The notes beneath the pieces are model-generated. The model was given only the letters and a program-made list of their open reading frames with translations, was not told the origin of the DNA and did not search any database. Position numbers and translations under genes: made by a program. A DNA stretch of 11,566 nt from JAQIBY01 sp964615585 (GTDB taxonomy: Bacteria; Bacteroidota; Bacteroidia; Bacteroidales; ML635J-15): contig CAZTNS010000104.1 in assembly GCA_964615585.1 (NCBI GenBank), positions 1 through 11,566 of the forward strand, read 5' to 3'. This document shows, one piece after another, positions 7,085-11,566 of the stretch; position 1 is the first letter of the stretch; every line of letters begins with the position of its first letter.

Positions 7085-7115
7085 CAAAATTAATTATTTC
7101 ATTTTTAACTGGCAA
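7085..7115 (-). promoter_or_regulatory. Promoter for the T9SS cargo gene
   Basis: On the minus strand TTG (7115-7113) is followed after 20 bases by TAATTTTG (7092-7085), an exact match to the Bacteroidota -7 pattern TAnnTTTG with acceptable spacing. Transcription would start near 7078, leaving a leader of about 85 bases. This placement favours 6992 as the translation start. Confidence 0.6.
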
Positions 7116-7231
7116 GTTTTTATTGATTAAATATACATTCCTTCACTTAAATTTTTAATGACTGAAGTTTGTAAGGTTGCAAATGTCAGAATATAAGCTA
7201 ATTAAAAATACAAGAATGTAACATAATATTG

Positions 7232-7248
7232 TATGCTTAAAAAGCATA
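7232..7248. repeat. Short AT-rich hairpin between divergent units
   Basis: TATGCTT (7232-7238) and AAGCATA (7242-7248) form a perfect 7-bp stem with a 3-base loop. It lies in the AT-rich gap between the divergent T9SS cargo gene and the gapN relic. A weak T-run follows on the plus strand about 10 bases later. It could be a protein-binding palindrome or a weak terminator of lost upstream genes; the sequence does not decide between these. Confidence 0.35.
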
Positions 7249-7264
7249 TTAATGGTGTTTTTAG

Positions 7265-7601
7265 ATATTAAATTACAAAAATTTTGACAGGGAAAACAGC
7301 CGGCTTAAAATAGAAGATGATATCATTGTCCGGATCAGGCGCACTCCTTTGGGCGTAGTATTGTGTATTGGGCGTTGTAATTATTCCCTGAATTGAAGCA
7401 TTTGTAACCTTGATTCCAGCTATCATCATTGGCAATACGGTATTATTTAAGCTTCCCAAAGTAGTTGTCCTGTTCTTTCAGACGTTGCCTGAACTGCTGG
7501 AAGATTGTTTTTCACCGGGCGTTGTCAATGCAATATACGGCGAAGGCACTGAGGTAGCTACCCTGTTGGTAAAAAGCGAAAAAAACACCTGGAGAAGGTA
7601 A
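7265..7601 (+). pseudogene. gapN: Decayed fragment of a GapN-type aldehyde dehydrogenase
   Basis: The frame from 7265 reads NFDRENSRLKIEDD, then RIRRTPLGVVLC, then NYSLN before TGA 7394-7396. Skipping one base there restores the match: EAFVTLIPAIIIGNTVLFKLPK, then SPGVVNAIYGEG, until TAA 7599-7601. Together these follow the middle of non-phosphorylating glyceraldehyde-3-phosphate dehydrogenase (GapN: RIRR.PLGVVLCMGP.NYPLNE, then GNTVVFKPPK, then GVVN..YGEG, from memory). About 110 of some 470-530 residues remain. The conserved Asn of NYP and Lys of FKPP are still visible, but the catalytic Cys and Glu lie beyond the break, the start is missing and FKPPK has become FKLPK. It cannot be a working enzyme. 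A general ALDH origin is near certain; the GapN branch is likely. It sits just upstream of the aminotransferase gene. Confidence 0.82.
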
Positions 7602-7708
7602 GAAACAACAAAAGCATCCCTAAGTTGTGTTACCTCGGGCAAACGCATTGGCTTGTGGATTCAGGTATTTTTTTTAACTTGCTGACTTTACAAGCAAAAA
7701 ACAATACC

Positions 7709-8824
7709 ATGGCATTATATCAATCATGGATATCGTATTTTTCCAACCTGGTGAAAGCACATGGCGGCATTAACCTGGCGCAGGGAATTCCAGGCTTTTC
7801 CCCTCCCTCAGATTTACTCGATATCCTTAAAAAAACGGCTTCGGAACAAGTACATCAGTATGCTCCCGGTCCCGGTAACAGTCAACTCCGTGAACACATT
7901 TACCGTTTATACACCGGTAAAATAAACAAGGATAACACCTCTCTGCTGGTGTGCAATGGCGCTACCGAAGCCATTCACTTGTTGTATATGAGCTTTCATG
8001 AACCAGGGAAAAAATTGAAAGCTGCTGCTTTTGCGCCTGTGTATGAATCGTATCTGCACCTGCCCCGGATATACGGAGACATGTTTCAAAGCCTTGAAAT
8101 GAGTGATGATGCGGCAGAAATGCAAAGCCGGCTGGAACGCTTTTTTGAATCCTACCGCCCCGATGTGTTTTTTGTCAACAGCCCGGGCAATCCATACGGC
8201 GTTGTTTTGGAAAAATCCTTATTTGACAGCCTGACAGACCTCTCTGTGCAATATGGATGTGAGGTGATCATTGATGCTGTATATGATAAACTTTGTTTTA
8301 ACGGCGAGGCGTATTATCCTTTTGACAAATTCCACGCCAACGTGTTTTTTGTCAACAGTTTTTCCAAACTATACAGCATCACCGGATGGCGGATTGGGTA
8401 TCTTTTTTGTCACCACACAAGGTATGACAGGATATCGGATGTGCATGACTATACAGGACTTTCATCACCTTCGGTATTACAGGAAAGCCTTGCTCTGTTT
8501 ATGAGCGAAAGTGTTCAGGCAAAAGACTATGTGGAAGAGACAAAACACAAGTTAAGTAATAATTACAAACTGGGTAGTGACATGTTGTCCAATGCAGGCT
8601 TTGAAGTACCTGAAACCGGCGGTGGCTATTTTATCTGGGCTAAATTGCCTGACGGTGTTCCGGATGGCATTGATTTTGCCAAAAAATTGTATGATACCTG
8701 CAAAACCGCTGTCATTCCCGGCGAACACTTTGGTGAAGATTATACCCGTTACATCAGAATCAATATAGCGCGTGATGGCGGTGAATTAAAAAATGGCCTG
8801 GTGAATATTTGCAGGAAAGGATAA
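7709..8824 (+). CDS. PLP-dependent class I/II aminotransferase
   Basis: This is a 371-residue protein of fold type I. The start at 7709 gives the usual length and N-terminus (SWISYFSNLVKAHGGINLAQGIPGF); the frame is open further upstream but that part looks like non-coding sequence after the gapN relic. Visible hallmarks are QYAPGPGNSQLRE (50-62), GATEA (84-88, phosphate site), SPGNPYG (158-164, with Asn161), DAVYD (189-193, Asp189 to the pyridine nitrogen), SFSKLYSITGWRIGY (217-231, with Lys220 as the Schiff-base lysine), and RYIRINIAR with Arg350 for the substrate carboxylate. The opening resembles methionine/kynurenine/glutamine-type aminotransferases such as E. coli YbdL, but substrate specificity cannot be read safely. 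It acts in the cytoplasm. No clear promoter was seen in the 107 bp upstream. The stop lies 12 bp from the convergent receptor gene. Confidence 0.92.
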   Translation: MALYQSWISYFSNLVKAHGGINLAQGIPGFSPPSDLLDILKKTASEQVHQYAPGPGNSQLREHIYRLYTGKINKDNTSLLVCNGATEAIHLLYMSFHEPGKKLKAAAFAPVYESYLHLPRIYGDMFQSLEMSDDAAEMQSRLERFFESYRPDVFFVNSPGNPYGVVLEKSLFDSLTDLSVQYGCEVIIDAVYDKLCFNGEAYYPFDKFHANVFFVNSFSKLYSITGWRIGYLFCHHTRYDRISDVHDYTGLSSPSVLQESLALFMSESVQAKDYVEETKHKLSNNYKLGSDMLSNAGFEVPETGGGYFIWAKLPDGVPDGIDFAKKLYDTCKTAVIPGEHFGEDYTRYIRINIARDGGELKNGLVNICRKG

Positions 8825-8836
8825 AGCGTTTTCCGG

Positions 8837-11323
8837 TCAAAATTTCATATTAATCTTCAGGTTTACCCTGCGTCCAGTCAAATAATTTGGTACCGCGTAT
8901 TGCCTTCCGTAAATATCCGACACCCAAATATGGGATATTGTATTGTTGATGTCAAGCAGGTTAAACACTTCAAGGCTGATCCAGAAATCTTTGATGAAAT
9001 GCAGGGGGCTTGTTTCAGGGAATTCGCTTTGCGGGGTGATGATTTGTTTGGAAATGCCAAGGTCAACACGCCTGTAATCGGGCATGCGACCTGTAGCCAT
9101 ATAGCGTTCGGAATTTGGAGGGCCAAAAGGCAGACCTGTACCATACACCAGATTTAAATGCGCTTTCCAGGTGGGATTGCCGGGCAGGTAATCCTGGAAA
9201 AATATGGCTGCTGATAGTCGTTGGTCTGTGGGACGGGGAATATAGCCCGGCTCAATCATGATGGATGTATCAGGCTGCTCCTCAATATGGGACGGTATGA
9301 TATTGCCCTCTGCATCGTAATATTCACGGTAAGCATCATTTTGGATGTCTTCTCTGCTTTGCATGATTGACAACGTAAACCATGATTCTGTGCCTTTGAC
9401 AAATTCCCCGTTCAATTTGATATCAATGCCTGTGGTATATCCGTCTGCCATATTTTCCCCGTAATAACGTATTCTCACGTTGTCAATTTCATAAGGGATG
9501 AGATTGTACAGATACTTGTAATACACTTCAGATACAAGTTTAAAAGGCCTTCCCCATGCCTTAAAAACGTAATCGCTTCCAAAAACAACTTGTGCTGATG
9601 ACTGGGCTTTAATATCGTGATTGATGCTTCCGTCGCGGCGGATGATTTCTTTAAAAAACGGTGGTTGATGGTATAACCCACCCGATAACCTGAAAACAAA
9701 ATCTTTTTCCCACTGTGGTTTTAATGACGATACAATCCGTGGTGACAACAAAAATTGGTTGTTGAAAGACCAGTAATTGACTCTAAGTCCGGCAGAAATA
9801 TCAAGTTCGGCACTATCAAGCTCAAATGCATATTTTTCCATAAAATATACACTCGCCCGGTGCGAATAAATGTCAAAATTGGATGTATCGGTGTGGAAGA
9901 GAAAAACTTCTTCATCGCTGTAAGGAAGAGAATACCCGGCAGAATCAATCATTTGCCATTCATGCAGGATGTAATTGATATCTTCAAACTGGTAGCTTCC
10001 TCCCCAGAAAAGTTTGTGAGCATCTGTTGCCAATTCTCCTTTGTGTTTGAAATTAAATACCCCGGCATTTAAATTGTTGTTTGCATGGTTTAAAAAACTG
10101 CCAACACCTGCATTTGAGATGCTGTCTCCCGTATCTTCTTCCCCCAGGTTGGTTTCCAGGTTGTTGAGAAAATATTGACCGAGGATGTCAAAGCGCTCCT
10201 TTTCACGTGTGTAAAAACCGCTGGCAATAAATTTCATTTCCAGTTTATCCTGTTTGTGATATCTGCCTGTTATGGCTCCGGTTCCCGTGGTAAAGCTGTT
10301 TTTTTCCTGCCCGTCAAAGTAGATTTTGAGTTTATAGGATTCATTGATGGTGCCAAATGAGGTTTCTTTGTCTTCGGGCACAAAACGATAGGTGTTCTGG
10401 CTGAAATGGCCGAGAAATGACATTTCAAACTCGTCGCTGAAATCATAGCTGATGAGGGTTTGAACGTCGGCAAAATCCGGATCATATTCTCCTTCGGTAT
10501 CCAATGTGCCCAGTAAATACCGGTTGGTTTTGTACCGTGCCCCCATCAGGTATGTCAACAGTCCGTTTTTGTTGCTGCCTTCGGCATGCACTGAGCCACC
10601 AAGCATGCTGGCAGATAAACTGGCTTGCGTTTCGCGGGGTTTTTTGTATTTGATATCCAGCACTGAAGATAATTTGTCCCCGTATGTGGCATCAAAACCA
10701 CCTGCCGAAAACACCACCGATGAAACCAGGTCGGAGTTTATAAAACTCAGGCCTTCCTGCTGGCCACTTCGTACCAGAAAAGGCCGGTATATTTGCACAT
10801 CGTTGACATACACCAGGTTCTCATCAAAATTGCCACCACGTACATTGTATTGTGAGCTCATCTCGTTGGTAGATGAAACGCCGGGCAGTGTTTTTAAAAT
10901 GGACTCAAATCCGCTTGTGTTGGGAATAGATTCAATGTTTTTAGGATTGAGCCTTGTAAGCCCTGATTTGCGGTCATAGGTGTCTTCTATGGTTGCCGTA
11001 GGCAATTGACTTACCTCCAGTTTCAGAACGGCAAGCAATTCGAGTGTTTTTTTCGATTCAATGGCAAGGCAATATGTATCCTCTTTGTACCCCAGGCTGC
11101 TGATTTTAAGACATACCGAATCTTTTGCCGTTACTTTCAGGGTAAATTTACCGGCTTGATTTGTGCTTGTTCCGGTTGCCTGCCCGTCAGCAATAACATT
11201 GGCATAAGGTATGGGTTCATGCATCTCATCAACAACACGTCCTTCAATTTCTACGGTGTGTTGAGCTGTTACCGTCCCAATGCAACCAATAATGATGATG
11301 TACAGGAAAAACAGTCGCTGCAT
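8837..11323 (-). CDS. TonB-dependent outer-membrane receptor
   Basis: This is an 828-residue protein. A signal peptide (residues 1-20, cleavage likely after Ala20 in VTAQH) is followed by a carboxypeptidase-regulatory-like beta-sandwich (about 24-105: IEGRVVDEMHEPIPYANV, then GKFTLKV, then ISSLGYKE). The plug domain (about 118-235) includes SILKTLPGVSS, YNVRGGNFDENLVYVNDVQIYRPF and SAGGFDATYGDKLSSVLDI. The remainder is the 22-strand barrel, ending FNLLDINNTISH, YAVPNYLTGRRVNLKINMKF, with the terminal Phe typical for BAM assembly. The receptor takes up an unknown substrate using TonB/ExbBD energy. No SusD partner is adjacent, so it is not a standard glycan-uptake SusCD pair; single receptors of this type are common in Bacteroidota and mostly uncharacterised. 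It appears to be transcribed alone. Confidence 0.93.
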   Translation of the reverse strand: MQRLFFLYIIIIGCIGTVTAQHTVEIEGRVVDEMHEPIPYANVIADGQATGTSTNQAGKFTLKVTAKDSVCLKISSLGYKEDTYCLAIESKKTLELLAVLKLEVSQLPTATIEDTYDRKSGLTRLNPKNIESIPNTSGFESILKTLPGVSSTNEMSSQYNVRGGNFDENLVYVNDVQIYRPFLVRSGQQEGLSFINSDLVSSVVFSAGGFDATYGDKLSSVLDIKYKKPRETQASLSASMLGGSVHAEGSNKNGLLTYLMGARYKTNRYLLGTLDTEGEYDPDFADVQTLISYDFSDEFEMSFLGHFSQNTYRFVPEDKETSFGTINESYKLKIYFDGQEKNSFTTGTGAITGRYHKQDKLEMKFIASGFYTREKERFDILGQYFLNNLETNLGEEDTGDSISNAGVGSFLNHANNNLNAGVFNFKHKGELATDAHKLFWGGSYQFEDINYILHEWQMIDSAGYSLPYSDEEVFLFHTDTSNFDIYSHRASVYFMEKYAFELDSAELDISAGLRVNYWSFNNQFLLSPRIVSSLKPQWEKDFVFRLSGGLYHQPPFFKEIIRRDGSINHDIKAQSSAQVVFGSDYVFKAWGRPFKLVSEVYYKYLYNLIPYEIDNVRIRYYGENMADGYTTGIDIKLNGEFVKGTESWFTLSIMQSREDIQNDAYREYYDAEGNIIPSHIEEQPDTSIMIEPGYIPRPTDQRLSAAIFFQDYLPGNPTWKAHLNLVYGTGLPFGPPNSERYMATGRMPDYRRVDLGISKQIITPQSEFPETSPLHFIKDFWISLEVFNLLDINNTISHIWVSDIYGRQYAVPNYLTGRRVNLKINMKF

Positions 11324-11566
11324 CTTTTTTTCTTTGTATCAATAGAAACACAAATATGCACATTTTATTGTTTTTATTCGTCAGGTGATGTCTAATACTT
11401 TATTTTCCTTATCACCCTTATTCTCAACCGGGCATATTAAGGTTTAAATTAAGAAAGGTTCATTTAACCTCCGGTTTTTTCCAAACATAGATTAGGTAAT
11501 TTTTATCTGAAGGTTCTACTGCATTTTTAATGGGTTATGATTAACCCGCTGTTTACCTAATCCTAT
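11324..11566. other. Upstream region of the receptor gene
   Basis: This is 243 bp without a gene to the right edge. On the minus strand CATATTTG (11358-11351) resembles a -7 element with one mismatch, about 28 bases before the receptor ATG, but no TTG is correctly spaced. A perfect TAnnTTTG (TATGTTTG, 11489-11482) lies further up, also without a -33 partner. Either could be the receptor promoter; neither is well supported. Confidence 0.35.
11490..11562. repeat. Nested inverted repeat at the right edge
   Basis: GATTAGGTAA (11490-11499) is the exact reverse complement of TTACCTAATC (11553-11562). Inside it, GGGTTA (11532-11537) pairs with TAACCC (11542-11547) around TGAT. With one bulge the outer pairing may extend to the edge of the window (CATA against TAT plus the next base outside). 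It could be a regulator site, a cruciform or the end of a dispersed repeat. Confidence 0.5.

Noticed and set aside
10506..10979. 157-codon plus-strand frame opposite the receptor gene
   Set aside because: It is the antisense of a clearly coding TonB-dependent receptor and has no features of its own.
8837..11323. SusC of a polysaccharide utilisation locus
   Set aside because: No SusD-like lipoprotein or glycan enzyme is adjacent, and the length (828 residues) is short for SusC, so only a general TonB-dependent receptor is supported.

Overview
The window looks like a stretch of a Bacteroidota chromosome. The signs are a secreted protein ending in a type IX secretion (Por) sorting domain, a TonB-dependent receptor with an N-terminal carboxypeptidase-regulatory-like domain, several short lipoproteins with acidic residues after the lipobox cysteine, and promoter-like sequences matching the Bacteroidota form (TTG/TTTG, about 19-20 bases, TAnnTTTG). 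I cannot place it below phylum with confidence. No tRNA, rRNA, CRISPR array or complete transposase gene was seen.

Left part (1-2121): the 3' end of a gene for a protein with a 58-residue tandem repeat. It is followed by a 153-bp MITE-like element with perfect 17-bp terminal inverted repeats and a 6-bp direct duplication of its target. After that comes a two-gene lipoprotein operon: a COG3650-like protein with GTEPFW and CSDGMSD motifs, then an unrecognised acidic lipoprotein.

Accessory-looking centre (2122-4544): about 530 bp without a convincing gene, then an AT-rich class II Fic protein (AMP-transferase fold with its own inhibitory motif). A large imperfect inverted repeat with 24-bp arms follows. 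Next is an overlapping gene pair: a secreted protein carrying an isolated SecD P1-head-like domain, and a META/HslJ-like lipoprotein.

Right part (4545-11566): a large secreted T9SS cargo protein of unknown function lies on the minus strand with a good promoter. The plus strand then carries a decayed fragment of a GapN-type aldehyde dehydrogenase (frameshifted, truncated before the catalytic Cys and Glu) and an intact PLP aminotransferase. The aminotransferase converges at 12 bp spacing with a minus-strand TonB-dependent receptor. The window ends in a nested inverted repeat.

Most of the functional content is cell-envelope: four of the recognised products are secreted or lipoproteins of small-domain families (COG3650, SecD P1-head, META), plus a T9SS cargo and an outer-membrane receptor. 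I see no single multi-gene pathway. The most distinctive observations are the mobile element with its target duplication, the gapN relic, the SecD-head/META pair and the repeat-bordered Fic gene.
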